The notes: a model not told the origin generated them from the letters alone. Shown: positions 1 to 7,710, numbered from the stretch's first letter. The stretch is DNA of 64,000 nt from Pseudomonas sp. PICF141 (GCF_002286815.1 NZ_MUNM01000067.1:34341-98340); one strand, 5' to 3'. A program made the numbers and translations.

Positions 1-316
1 CTTTGTCGAGGTCGATGTCCTGAATCTTGAATAGGCCCCAGCCGCGTTGCGACAGACGCTTCATGTAGTGCTCGAACACTGCGACGCCTTCCAGGCCATG
101 GCATTCGGCTTCTTTTTCACACCAGTGCCAGGCGGACTTGTAGCCGGCCTTGTAAAGGATTTCGGCGTAAGCGTCGGCGCCCAGTACTTCCTCGATGCCC
201 ATGTGGTTGTTGACGAAGAAATGGCGCGGCACGTACAGCATCGGCAGGGCGTCGGAGGTCCAGACACCGGTTTCGCTGTCGACTTCGATTGGCAATTGCG
301 GGGCGATCTTGGCCAT
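1..316 (-). CDS. DUF5943 family protein (N-terminal part; cut by window edge)
   Basis: The minus strand from the ATG at 316 runs open to the window edge and gives about 105 residues beginning MAKIAPQLPIEVDSETGVWT, followed by VPRHFFVNNHMGIEEVLG and a Trp/Cys-rich stretch (AWHWCEKEAECHGLEG). This matches the N-terminus of the DUF5943 proteins that lie beside dgcA/dgcB (dimethylglycine demethylase) in Pseudomonas. The function is unknown to me; the location suggests a role in betaine demethylation. It starts 78 bases after the stop of the upstream dipeptidase-like gene on the same strand, so the two are probably co-transcribed. The C-terminal part lies outside the window. Confidence 0.8.
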   Translation of the reverse strand, partial: MAKIAPQLPIEVDSETGVWTSDALPMLYVPRHFFVNNHMGIEEVLGADAYAEILYKAGYKSAWHWCEKEAECHGLEGVAVFEHYMKRLSQRGWGLFKIQDIDLDK

Positions 317-394
317 GGAAACTTAACTCCAGAAAATTCGTTGTGTTGCCCCCGGCACGGACGGCCGGGGGAAAGGATTCAGAAATGCGGTGGC

Positions 395-1372
395 TTATTC
401 GCCCCAGACGTCCTTGAGGACATTCACCCAGTTCTCGCCCATGATCTTGCGCACCACCCGCTCGGAGTGGCCGCGTTTGAGCAGGGTTTCGGTCAGGTTC
501 GGGAACTCGCCCACGGTGCGAATGCCCAGTGGGTTGATGATCTTGCCGAAGCTGGTCAGACGGCGGGCGTAGCCCTTGTCATGGGTCAGGTATTCAAAGA
601 AGTCCTGGCCATGGCCTTGAGTGAAATCGGTGCCGATGCCGATGGCGTCTTCGCCAACGATATTCATGGTGTATTCGATGGCTTCGGCGTAGTCGTCGAT
701 GGTCGAATCGATACCCTTGGCCAGGAACGGAGCGAACATGGTCACGCCGACGAAACCGCCGTGATCGGCGATGAATTTCAGCTCTTCATCGGACTTGTTG
801 CGCGGGTGCACTTTCAGACCCGACGGCAGGCAATGGGAGTAGCAGACCGGCTTCTTGGACTCGAGGATGACTTCTTCGGAAGTTTTCGAGCCAACGTGGG
901 ACAGGTCGCACATGACGCCGACACGGTTCATCTCGGCGACGATTTCACGACCGAAGCCCGACAGGCCGCCATCGCGCTCGTAGCAACCGGTACCGACCAG
1001 GTTCTGGGTGTTGTAGCACATCTGCACGATACCGACGCCGAGCTGCTTGAACACCTCGACATAGCCGATCTGGTCTTCAAACGCGTGAGCATTCTGGAAA
1101 CCAAAGAGGATGCCGGTCTTGCCCTGTTCCTTGGCCTTGCGGATATCGGCGGTGGTGCGCACCGGAATCACCAGGTCGCTGTTCTCGCGGATCAGCTTCT
1201 GGCTGGCGGCGATGTTGTTGACAGTGGCCTGGAAGCCCTCCCACACCGACACGGTGCAGTTGGCCGCGGTCAGACCGCCCTTGCGCATGTCTTCAAACAA
1301 CTCGCGGTTCCACTTGGCAATAATCAGCCCGTCGATAACGATGCTGTCGGCGTGCAATTCGGCTGGGCTCAT
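395..1372 (-). CDS. Membrane dipeptidase (M19) family protein, atypical metal site
   Basis: A 325-aa protein beginning MSPAELHADSIVIDGLIIAK. I chose this ATG because AGGGGAC lies just upstream; a longer in-frame extension lacks family similarity. It has the M19 renal-dipeptidase fold signature: DLSHVG (His159), YSH (His180) and GIGTDF (Asp249). The usual N-terminal DGHxD zinc motif reads DGLII, and the bridging-Glu region reads GFQN instead of GxEG. Peptidase activity by the classical two-zinc mechanism is therefore doubtful. Homologues sit in the dgcAB/glycine betaine demethylation cluster of Pseudomonas, so a role in betaine or sarcosine metabolism, perhaps on an amine-derived amide, is an inference from context. 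Family placement is secure; substrate is unknown. Confidence 0.85.
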   Translation of the reverse strand: MSPAELHADSIVIDGLIIAKWNRELFEDMRKGGLTAANCTVSVWEGFQATVNNIAASQKLIRENSDLVIPVRTTADIRKAKEQGKTGILFGFQNAHAFEDQIGYVEVFKQLGVGIVQMCYNTQNLVGTGCYERDGGLSGFGREIVAEMNRVGVMCDLSHVGSKTSEEVILESKKPVCYSHCLPSGLKVHPRNKSDEELKFIADHGGFVGVTMFAPFLAKGIDSTIDDYAEAIEYTMNIVGEDAIGIGTDFTQGHGQDFFEYLTHDKGYARRLTSFGKIINPLGIRTVGEFPNLTETLLKRGHSERVVRKIMGENWVNVLKDVWGE

Positions 1373-1616
1373 CAGGCTGTCCCCTATTAGCGATTCATGC
1401 GCCGAATCGTGTGCCGGCGCTTTGGGGCCAGCATATGCCTCGGTGCAGGGGTAGCCGGGTGCAAAAACGACAGGGGGTTTGCCGAAAGCGTCAATCCGCG
1501 ACAAAGGGTCGTCAATAGGCGTCGTTGCCTACCTATCCAATGTCGCCCGCTTGGGCCAGAATTCGCCGCACTGGATGTTTACTGAATGCATGACTGGATT
1601 AAGGGGCGGCGGCGTA

Positions 1617-2018
1617 ATGAAATCGATCTTCCTGGCTTTGGCACTGATAGCGACGGGCGTACAAGCCGCTGAAGAAGCCGACGACAACCCCTGCGACGCC
1701 GTCGAAAACGAAATCCAGACCCTGGAATGCTCCGCCTACAGCAGAACCACCGCCGAACAACTGCTGAGCGAAAACTACCAAAGCCTGACCGAGCGCATGC
1801 AAACGCTTTACGGCAACAACAAGACGCAACTGACCGACATCACCGCCAAAATCAAAACCGCGCAACAGCAATGGCTGAAAACCCGCGACGCGGATTGTGC
1901 AGTCGAAGCATTCCCGGCGACGAGCGGTAGCAAGGCGTTCACCATCGCGCAAAATGATTGCGTGGCACGCATGAGTGACGAGCGGTCGGAGTTTTTGGAG
2001 TCGATTGGGCAGGAGTGA
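1617..2018 (+). CDS. LprI-like (DUF1311) small secreted protein
   Basis: A 133-aa protein starting MKSIFLALALIATGVQAAEE. The first ~17 residues are a clear Sec signal peptide ending VQA|AEE, so the product should be periplasmic. The mature part has paired cysteines (NPCDAV, LECSA, DADCAV, NDCVAR) and a central helix with LSENYQSL and QQQWLKTRDADC, the pattern of the DUF1311/LprI family, some members of which inhibit lysozyme. The start is supported by AAGGGG about 11 bases upstream. A strong terminator follows directly, so the gene is probably monocistronic. Exact function cannot be read from the sequence. Confidence 0.8.
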   Translation: MKSIFLALALIATGVQAAEEADDNPCDAVENEIQTLECSAYSRTTAEQLLSENYQSLTERMQTLYGNNKTQLTDITAKIKTAQQQWLKTRDADCAVEAFPATSGSKAFTIAQNDCVARMSDERSEFLESIGQE

Positions 2019-2035
2019 TCCTGAATCGTCCGTCG

Positions 2036-2062
2036 AAAGCTGGTAGCCCCACCAGCTTTTTT
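2036..2062 (+). terminator. Rho-independent terminator of the LprI-like gene
   Basis: AAAGCTGGT (2036-2044), loop AGCCCC, and ACCAGCTTT (2051-2059) form a perfect 9-bp stem running into a T-tract, 18 bases after the stop codon. Confidence 0.85.
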
Positions 2063-2186
2063 ACCTTCAATTAAGATCTTTCCCACAGGTGTCACCGAGC
2101 AAGCCTACAACTCTCGCTGAGTAAGGGTTAAAGCAGTTTTTTTCGAGCAACATCCCGACAAATTTCGTTTATTGGCCACCTGAAAA

Positions 2187-2227
2187 ATATAAGTAAAGAT
2201 TCGCAAAATCTTATAAAAGACTTATAT
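2187..2227. promoter_or_regulatory. Nested inverted repeats upstream of the toxin-antitoxin pair (candidate operator)
   Basis: The outer arms ATATAAGT (2187-2194) and ACTTATAT (2220-2227) enclose the inner arms AAGATT (2196-2201) and AATCTT (2207-2212). The block is AT-rich and ends 5 bases before the toxin ATG. Type II antitoxins commonly repress their operon through such palindromes, so this is the likely autoregulation site and may overlap the promoter. No good ribosome binding site is visible between it and the toxin start. Confidence 0.55.
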
Positions 2228-2232
2228 TCTCC

Positions 2233-2487
2233 ATGAACAGCATTCACTGGACTCGAAAGGCCGTTAAGCAGCTCTTGAAATTGCATTCCGTTCATCAGAT
2301 CCAGGTTCGTGATGCCATCACGGCGCTAGCTGGCATGCCTGATGTAGGCAATGTCAAAGTACTGGTTGGTCATGATTACGCCTATCGACTGCGAGTCGGT
2401 CGTTATCGGGTCATGTTCAACTGGGATGGCGCGATCAAAGTGGTCAGTATTCAAGAGGTCAAAAAACGCGATGAACGCACCTACTGA
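2233..2487 (+). CDS. RelE/ParE-superfamily toxin
   Basis: An 84-aa basic protein (MNSIHWTRKAVKQLLKLH...). It has the RelE/ParE pattern: an N-terminal WTRKAVKQL helix, the hallmark YAYRLRVGRYRVMF strand pair, and a C-terminal VVSIQEVKKRDERTY. RelE-type members cleave mRNA on the ribosome and ParE-type members poison gyrase; I cannot decide between these here. The gene overlaps the antitoxin gene by 17 bases, with toxin first as in HigBA systems. Its translation start has no clear Shine-Dalgarno sequence, consistent with low toxin expression. Confidence 0.88.
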   Translation: MNSIHWTRKAVKQLLKLHSVHQIQVRDAITALAGMPDVGNVKVLVGHDYAYRLRVGRYRVMFNWDGAIKVVSIQEVKKRDERTY

Positions 2488-2794
2488 AATTCAAATCATC
2501 AACGACGCGGAGGGAAAACCGGCATTCGTGGTCATTCCTTACGCGCAGTATGTGGCGCAGAAGATCGAGCCCGATCTGATCCCCCACGAAGTGGTCAGTC
2601 GCATCGTCGATGGCGCGACACCCATTCGCGCCTGGCGCGAATACCTGAACCTTACGCAGGATGAAGTTGCCAAGCGCATGGGCATTTCCCAACCGGCTTT
2701 CGCCCAGCAAGAGACGGTCGCCAAGCCCCGCAAGGCAACCCGTGAAAAAATTGCCGCTGCTTTTGGCATTACTGCCAACCAACTAGAGTTGTAA
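2471..2794 (+). CDS. XRE-type antitoxin of the RelE/ParE pair
   Basis: A 107-aa protein starting MNAPTEIQIINDAEGKPAFV inside the 3' end of the toxin gene (17-base overlap), which implies translational coupling. The N-terminal half (IINDAEGKPAFVVIPYAQY) resembles the Phd/YefM-type segment that often precedes or contacts the toxin. The C-terminal half is a helix-turn-helix of the XRE type (LTQDEVAKRMGISQPAFAQQE, then TREKIAAAFGI). It should neutralise the toxin and repress the operon, probably through the palindromes at 2187-2227. The arrangement is that of a complete pair with no truncation. Confidence 0.88.
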   Translation: MNAPTEIQIINDAEGKPAFVVIPYAQYVAQKIEPDLIPHEVVSRIVDGATPIRAWREYLNLTQDEVAKRMGISQPAFAQQETVAKPRKATREKIAAAFGITANQLEL

Positions 2795-2820
2795 GTTGAA
2801 CGCCAGGAAAAGGGACTGAA

Positions 2821-3237
2821 ATGAGAATCTGCGGCATTGAAATCAAAGGCAGCGAAGCGATCATCGCCGTGGCCTCCCTCGACGGTCAGGCGCTCAGTCA
2901 CGTCGCCCTCGCCACCAGGAAAATCGCCCTCGACGAGGACGACGAAGCCGCCAATGTCAAAATCTTTGCCGCTCAGGTGGCGTCGTTTGTTCGCGAGAAT
3001 TCCATCGACCGGATCGTGATCAAGAAGCGCAGCAAGAAAGGCGAATTCGCCGGTGGGCCGACCACGTTCAAGATCGAGGGGATTTTCCAGTTGCTGGAAA
3101 ATTGCGAAGTGACGCTGCTGTCGCCCCAGACCATCAATGCGCAGAACAAGAAGTTCGATTTTGCCCTGCCGGAGACGCTGAACAAGTATCAGCATGAGGC
3201 GTACAAGGCGGCGTGCTCGGCACTGATGAAGAAGTAA
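2821..3237 (+). CDS. DUF3010 family protein
   Basis: A 138-aa soluble protein (MRICGIEIKGSEAIIAVASL...) with no signal peptide or membrane segment. The opening MRICGIEIKGSEA, the central IDRIVIKKRSKKGEFAGGP and the end ALPETLNKYQHEAYKAACS are the conserved blocks of the DUF3010 family found widely in gamma-proteobacteria. The N-terminal GIEIKGSEA strand recalls an RNase H-like or actin-like fold start, but that is speculation. Function is unknown. It begins 26 bases after the antitoxin stop and may be read through from that operon, though it looks like a separate conserved gene. Confidence 0.85.
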   Translation: MRICGIEIKGSEAIIAVASLDGQALSHVALATRKIALDEDDEAANVKIFAAQVASFVRENSIDRIVIKKRSKKGEFAGGPTTFKIEGIFQLLENCEVTLLSPQTINAQNKKFDFALPETLNKYQHEAYKAACSALMKK

Positions 3238-3264
3238 CATTTACTCTCATCAACACAGATCATT

Positions 3265-3354
3265 GTGGGAGCGGGCTTGCCCGCGATGGCGGTGTGTCTG
3301 TCAACATCAACATTGAATGTGCCGGCCTCATCGCGGGCAAGCCCGCTCCCACAG
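3265..3354. repeat. REP doublet (GTGGGAGCGGGCTTGCCCGCGA class)
   Basis: Two inverted REP units, TGTGGGAGCGGGCTTGCCCG at the left and its reverse complement at the right, flank an approximately 45-base spacer. They lie between the convergent ends of the DUF3010 gene and cdhR. Confidence 0.85.
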
Positions 3355-3368
3355 GTTTCTCGGTGTCG

Positions 3369-4313
3369 TCACGCTTGGGCGGTACGCCTATCTTCCCGCG
3401 GGCACCGCTCAAACTTCGCCCGATAGCTTCGGGTGAAATACGACGGTGATTCAAACCCGCACGCGATACTCACTTCCAGCACGCTCATATCGGTCTGGCG
3501 CAGCAATTGCCGGGCTTTCTCCAGCCGCAAGCGCAGGTAGAAATTGCTCGGCGTGTCGTTCAGGTGCAGGCGAAACAGGCGTTCCAGCTGGCGCCGGGTC
3601 ACTTTGATCGATTCGGCCAACTCCAGCGTACTCAGCGGCGGTTCGCTGTGCTGCTCCATCTCTCCGATCACGTGAACAAGTTTCTTGTTGCTGATGCCAT
3701 AGCGCGTGGCGACTTCCATGCGCTGGTGGTCTTTGCGCGGGCGAATGCGCCCGAGCACGAATTGTTCGCTGACCTGGATCGCCAGTTCCGGGCCGTGGGC
3801 CTGGCCGATAAGGTCAAGCATCAGGTCGATGGAGGCCGTGCCGCCGGCAGAGGTAATGCGCCGACGGTCGATCTCGAACAATTCCTGGGTAACGCTCAGC
3901 TGTGGATAAGACTCCTTGAAGGCGTCGATGGCTTCCCAGTGCAGGGTCAGGCGATGGCCGTCGAGCAGGCCGGCTTCAGCGAGGATGAAGCTGCCGGTGT
4001 CGATGGCGCCGAGGGTCACGCCTTCGTTGTCCAAGCGGCGCAACCAATGCTCCAGTGCCGGGCTGGTGAACTTCAGCGGCTCGAAACCGGCGACTACCAG
4101 CAAGGTAGCGCCTTTCTTCAGGGGTTCCAGCGCCGCATCGGCGTTGACCGACATGCCGTTACTGGCCAAAACCGCCCCGCCATCCGCGCTCAATACATGC
4201 CAGCGGTACAGCTCGCCGCGAAAGCGATTGGCGACCCGCAGCGGCTCAATGGCCGAGATAAAACCGATCGCCGAAAAACCCGGCATCAACAAGAGGTAGA
4301 AATCCTGGGGCAT
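3369..4313 (-). CDS. cdhR: AraC-family activator of carnitine catabolism CdhR
   Basis: A 314-aa protein starting MPQDFYLLLMPGFSAIGFIS. I used this ATG because the DJ-1/PfpI-like domain begins here; the 66 residues upstream are low-complexity Arg-rich and not family-like. Residues ~1-185 form the GATase1/PfpI-like ligand-sensing domain and residues ~215-305 the AraC double helix-turn-helix (RRQLERLFRLHLNDTPSNFY, then VLEVSIACGFESPSYFTRSY). Divergent to caiX-cdhCAB and homologous in context to P. aeruginosa CdhR, which activates carnitine degradation. GbdR downstream in the window is a paralogue with the same architecture. The divergent spacer holds a strong candidate operator at 4414-4448. Confidence 0.93.
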   Translation of the reverse strand: MPQDFYLLLMPGFSAIGFISAIEPLRVANRFRGELYRWHVLSADGGAVLASNGMSVNADAALEPLKKGATLLVVAGFEPLKFTSPALEHWLRRLDNEGVTLGAIDTGSFILAEAGLLDGHRLTLHWEAIDAFKESYPQLSVTQELFEIDRRRITSAGGTASIDLMLDLIGQAHGPELAIQVSEQFVLGRIRPRKDHQRMEVATRYGISNKKLVHVIGEMEQHSEPPLSTLELAESIKVTRRQLERLFRLHLNDTPSNFYLRLRLEKARQLLRQTDMSVLEVSIACGFESPSYFTRSYRAKFERCPREDRRTAQA

Positions 4314-4413
4314 GGAGCGCACTCGCTTAGCAGGTAAAAAGAGGCCAGGTAACGAGAGGGCGGCTAGCGTGTGGACGTTGATACGCCACTTGCAAGCGGC
4401 ATTCAAGGGCTCA

Positions 4414-4477
4414 GGTCGCCGCAGTGCAAGAGCTGGTCGCCGCAGTGCGTTTTCACGGGCCTTGAGCTGCGTAACTT
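4414..4477 (+). promoter_or_regulatory. Candidate CdhR operator and caiX promoter
   Basis: The 14-mer GGTCGCCGCAGTGC occurs twice as a direct repeat, at 4414-4427 and 4435-4448, exactly 21 bp (two helical turns) apart. This is the classical layout for an AraC-family activator. A possible promoter follows immediately: TTTTCA at 4450-4455, a 16-bp spacer, then TAACTT at 4472-4477. The site would place CdhR against a weak -35 element, which fits inducer-dependent activation of caiX. Assignment to CdhR is inferred from position. Confidence 0.6.
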
Positions 4478-4537
4478 GGCACCACCGGCGCACAAAGATG
4501 ACCGGACCCACAATAACGACCTGCCGAGGAACCCGAC

Positions 4538-5482
4538 ATGAAACGACTGATCAGCAGCTGTGTTCTTGCACTCAGCGGTACCGCTTTCTTGAGCGCCAGT
4601 GTCATGGCGGCCGAACCCGCATCGTGCCAGAACGTGCGCATGGGCGTAGTGAACTGGACCGACGTGATCGCCACCAGCGCCATGACCCAGGTCTTGCTCG
4701 ACGGTCTCGGCTACAACACCAAACAGACCAGCGCCTCCCAGCAAATCATCTTCGCCGGGATTCGCGACCAGCGCCTGGACTTGTTCCTGGGCTACTGGAA
4801 CCCGCTGATGACGCAGACCATCACCCCGTTCGTCGATGCCAGGCAGGTCAAAGTGCTCGAAGCACCCAACCTCAAGGATGCCCGCGCCACCCTCGCCGTC
4901 CCGACCTACCTCGCCGATAAAGGCCTGAAAACCTTCGCCGACATCGCCAGATTCGAAAAAGAACTGGGCGGCAAGATTTATGGCATCGAGCCTGGCTCGG
5001 GCGCCAATACGCAGATCAAGGCGATGATCGCCAAGAACCAGTTTGGCTTGGGCAAGTTCCAGCTGGTCGAGTCCAGCGAAGCCGGCATGCTGGCAGCGGT
5101 GGATCGCGCCGTGCGGCGCAAGGAAGCCGTGGTGTTTTTCGGCTGGGCGCCACACCCGATGAACGTCAACGTGCAGATGACCTACCTCACCGGCAGCGAA
5201 GACGCTCTCGGCCCGAACGAAGGCATGGCCACCGTGTGGACGGTCACCGCGCCCGATTACTTGCAGCAATGCCCGAATGTCGGGCGCCTGCTGAGCAACC
5301 TGACGTTCACCGCCGAAGACGAGAGCCGGATGATGCAGCCGTTGCTCGATCACAAGGACGCTTTCGAATCGGCGAAGCAATGGCTCAAGGATCACCCGCA
5401 AGACAAGCAACGCTGGCTCGAAGGCGTGACCACCTTCGACGGCAAACCGGCGGCTGAAAACCTCAAACTGACCAGTCAATAA
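4538..5482 (+). CDS. caiX: Carnitine-binding periplasmic protein CaiX (OpuAC/ProX type)
   Basis: A 314-aa protein with a signal peptide (~1-25, MKRLISSCVLALSGTAFLSA...SVMA|AEP) and an OpuAC-type quaternary-amine-binding fold: VVNWTDVIATSAMTQVLL, LFLGYWNPLMT, KIYGIEPGSGAN, VESSEAGMLAAVDRAV, FFGWAPHPMN. It is close in plan to CbcX in this same window. There is no permease or ATPase beside it; in Pseudomonas CaiX is known to deliver carnitine to the CbcWV core transporter, which is present 9 kb downstream. It is first in the caiX-cdhC-cdhA-cdhB order, preceded by GAGGAACC, and an 11-bp hairpin after the stop may raise its expression over the enzymes. Confidence 0.93.
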   Translation: MKRLISSCVLALSGTAFLSASVMAAEPASCQNVRMGVVNWTDVIATSAMTQVLLDGLGYNTKQTSASQQIIFAGIRDQRLDLFLGYWNPLMTQTITPFVDARQVKVLEAPNLKDARATLAVPTYLADKGLKTFADIARFEKELGGKIYGIEPGSGANTQIKAMIAKNQFGLGKFQLVESSEAGMLAAVDRAVRRKEAVVFFGWAPHPMNVNVQMTYLTGSEDALGPNEGMATVWTVTAPDYLQQCPNVGRLLSNLTFTAEDESRMMQPLLDHKDAFESAKQWLKDHPQDKQRWLEGVTTFDGKPAAENLKLTSQ

Positions 5483-5501
5483 ACCCGAAATGAACCACCT
5501 A

Positions 5502-5526
5502 TTCGCAGCCCGATGCGGGCTGCGAA
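5502..5526 (+). promoter_or_regulatory. Intercistronic hairpin between caiX and cdhC
   Basis: TTCGCAGCCCG (5502-5512), loop ATG, and CGGGCTGCGAA (5516-5526) form a perfect 11-bp stem without a T-tract. It is probably an mRNA-stabilising or attenuating structure that separates binding-protein from enzyme expression. Confidence 0.5.
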
Positions 5527-5582
5527 CGGAATCGTCACGCCCAGAGCCACACCCATAATCACGCCTGTAAGGAACCTGCCCC

Positions 5583-6470
5583 ATGAACCACGACGTCATC
5601 ATCACCTGCGCACTCACCGGTGCTGGCGACACGACCGCCAGAAGCCCACATGTGCCGGTCACCCCGAAACAGATCGCCGCAGCCGCCGTGGAGGCCGCCA
5701 AGGCTGGCGCCACCGTGGTCCACTGCCATGTTCGCGACCCGCAAACCGGCAAGTTCAGCCGTGACGTGGCGCTGTACCGCGAACTGATGGAGCGTATCCG
5801 CGAGGCCGACGTCGACATCATCGTCAACCTCACCGCCGGCATGGGCGGCGACCTGGAAATCGGCGCGGGCGAGCACCCGATGGAGTTCGGCCCGAACACC
5901 GACCTGGTCGGCCCACTGACCCGTCTGGCCCACGTCGAAGAATTGCTGCCGGAAATCTGCACCCTGGATTGCGGGACCCTGAATTTCGGCGATGGCGACA
6001 CCATTTACGTGTCCACCCCGGCGCAACTACGTGCTGGCGCCAAACGCATTCAAGAGCTGGGCGTTAAGCCTGAGTTGGAAATCTTCGACACCGGTCACCT
6101 GTGGTTCGCCAAACAGATGATCAAAGAAGGCCTGCTCGATAACCCGCTGTTCCAATTGTGCCTGGGCATCCCGTGGGGCGCGCCGGCGGACACCACCACC
6201 ATGAAAGCCATGGTCGACAACTTGCCGGCCGATGCGGTCTGGGCCGGGTTCGGCATCGGACGCATGCAAATGCCCATGGCGGCGCAAGCGGTGTTGCTGG
6301 GAGGCAACGTGCGGGTGGGCCTGGAAGACAACCTGTGGCTGGACAAGGGTGTTTTGGCGACCAACGGCCAACTGGTCGAACGCGCCGGCGAAATCCTCAG
6401 CCGTCTCGGCGCCCGCGTTCTGACCCCGGCTGAAGGCCGCAAGAAAATGGGCCTGACCAAACGCGGTTAA
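5583..6470 (+). CDS. cdhC: 3-dehydrocarnitine cleavage enzyme CdhC (BKACE family)
   Basis: A 295-aa beta-keto acid cleavage enzyme (formerly DUF849). The family converts a beta-keto acid plus acetyl-CoA to acetoacetate plus a new CoA thioester; here 3-dehydrocarnitine would give betainyl-CoA and acetoacetate. Visible motifs are ITCALTGAGDTTARSPHVPVT, the zinc-binding HCHVRDP (His47, His49), IIVNLTAGMGG, and FGIGRMQMPMAAQAVLLGGN with VRVGLEDNLWL near the end. The length is normal for the family. The gene follows caiX and precedes the carnitine dehydrogenase gene, which fixes the pathway. The start is preceded by AAGGAACC. Confidence 0.93.
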   Translation: MNHDVIITCALTGAGDTTARSPHVPVTPKQIAAAAVEAAKAGATVVHCHVRDPQTGKFSRDVALYRELMERIREADVDIIVNLTAGMGGDLEIGAGEHPMEFGPNTDLVGPLTRLAHVEELLPEICTLDCGTLNFGDGDTIYVSTPAQLRAGAKRIQELGVKPELEIFDTGHLWFAKQMIKEGLLDNPLFQLCLGIPWGAPADTTTMKAMVDNLPADAVWAGFGIGRMQMPMAAQAVLLGGNVRVGLEDNLWLDKGVLATNGQLVERAGEILSRLGARVLTPAEGRKKMGLTKRG

Positions 6471-6484
6471 CCCACATACAAAAC

Positions 6485-6651
6485 CTGTAGGAGCGAGGCT
6501 TGTGTGGCGAGGGGGCTTGCCCCCGTTGGGTCGCGAAGCGGCCCCAAAACCTGTAGCCGCGGAGTGTCAGCCACACCGCATGCAATGTTTTACGACTGCT
6601 ACGCAGCCGAACGGGGGCAAGCCCCCTCGCCACACAAGCCCGCTCCTGCAA
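6485..6651. repeat. Nested REP/REPIN element, class B
   Basis: An outer GTAGGAGCGAGGCTTGTG-like unit encloses a long inverted pair: TGTGGCGAGGGGGCTTGCCC on the left and its reverse complement on the right, each with a conserved GCGAAGCGGCC / GCTACGCAGCC shoulder. Close copies occur at 10033, 11691, 16757, 53108 and 57446. It lies between cdhC and cdhA inside the operon. Confidence 0.85.
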
Positions 6652-6679
6652 AGATCACCGAACTCTTTAGGACGTCGCC

Positions 6680-7645
6680 ATGAGCTTTATCACTGATATC
6701 AAAACCTTCGCCGCCCTGGGCAGCGGTGTCATCGGCAGCGGCTGGGTGTCTCGCGCCCTCGCCCACGGCCTCGACGTGGTGGCCTGGGACCCGGCGCCGG
6801 GTGCCGAAGCGGCCCTGCGCAAACGCGTCGCCAATGCCTGGGGCGCACTGGAGAAACAAGGCCTGGCACCCGGCGCGTCACAGGATCGTCTGCGCTTTGT
6901 CGACACCATCGAAGAATGCGTTCGTGACGCGGATTTCATCCAGGAAAGCGCTCCGGAGCGACTGGAGCTGAAACTGGAACTGCACAGCAAAATCAGCGCG
7001 GCGGCCAAGCCCAATGCCTTGATCGGTTCCAGTACATCGGGGCTGTTGCCGAGCGAATTTTACGAGAGCTCGACCCACCCGGAACGCTGCGTGGTCGGGC
7101 ACCCGTTCAACCCGGTTTACCTGCTGCCATTGGTGGAAGTGGTCGGTGGCAAGAATACCGCGCCGCAAGCGGTTCAGGCGGCAATGAAAGTCTATGAATC
7201 CTTAGGGATGCGCCCCTTGCATGTGCGCAAGGAAGTACCTGGTTTTATCGCCGACCGCTTGCTCGAAGCGCTATGGCGGGAGGCGTTGCATCTGGTCAAC
7301 GACGGCGTGGCGACCACGGGTGAAATCGACGATGCGATTCGTTTTGGCGCGGGCCTGCGCTGGTCGTTCATGGGCACCTTCCTGACTTATACCCTGGCGG
7401 GTGGCGATGCGGGCATGCGGCACTTCATGGCGCAATTCGGGCCAGCGTTGCAGTTGCCCTGGACCTATCTGCCGGCACCGGAACTGACCGACCAATTGAT
7501 CGATGACGTGGTGGATGGCACCCGCGAGCAGTTGGGCCAACACAGCATCTCGGCGCTGGAGCGCTATCGTGATGATTGCTTGCTGGCGGTGCTGGAGGCG
7601 GTGAAGACCACCAAAGAGAAGCATGGAATGGCGTTCAGCGAGTAA
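6680..7645 (+). CDS. cdhA: L-carnitine dehydrogenase CdhA
   Basis: A 321-aa NAD-dependent dehydrogenase of the 3-hydroxyacyl-CoA dehydrogenase superfamily. The Rossmann motif AALGSGVIGSGW lies at residues 11-22, the signature VVGHPFNPVYLLPLVEVVGG contains the catalytic His141, and the C-terminal helical domain has VRKEVPGFIADRLLEALWRE. It should oxidise L-carnitine to 3-dehydrocarnitine, the substrate of CdhC upstream. The length is that of one-domain L-carnitine dehydrogenases; the thioesterase domain fused to CdhA in some bacteria is a separate downstream gene here (cdhB). TAGGACG precedes the ATG. Confidence 0.93.
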   Translation: MSFITDIKTFAALGSGVIGSGWVSRALAHGLDVVAWDPAPGAEAALRKRVANAWGALEKQGLAPGASQDRLRFVDTIEECVRDADFIQESAPERLELKLELHSKISAAAKPNALIGSSTSGLLPSEFYESSTHPERCVVGHPFNPVYLLPLVEVVGGKNTAPQAVQAAMKVYESLGMRPLHVRKEVPGFIADRLLEALWREALHLVNDGVATTGEIDDAIRFGAGLRWSFMGTFLTYTLAGGDAGMRHFMAQFGPALQLPWTYLPAPELTDQLIDDVVDGTREQLGQHSISALERYRDDCLLAVLEAVKTTKEKHGMAFSE

Positions 7646-7655
7646 TCCCTTGCAC

Positions 7656-7688
7656 TGATCGTTCCCACGCTCTGCGTGGGAACGATCA
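7656..7688. repeat. Perfect 33-bp palindromic repeat, class D
   Basis: 15-bp arms (TGATCGTTCCCACGC and its complement) enclose the loop TCT. Longer composites of the same unit lie at 26359 and 29492. It is in the cdhA-cdhB spacer. Confidence 0.85.
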
Positions 7689-7710
7689 TCCACCTTCCGG
7701 AACCCCAATC

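Noticed and set aside
47..1390. Long 447-aa plus-strand open frame over the dipeptidase gene
   Set aside because: It is the antisense shadow of a conserved minus-strand gene; it has no ribosome binding site and its composition is that of the complementary strand.
3265..3354. CRISPR-like repeats from the many regularly spaced palindromes
   Set aside because: The units are inverted pairs of REP type, with one doublet per gap, no spacer array and no cas genes.
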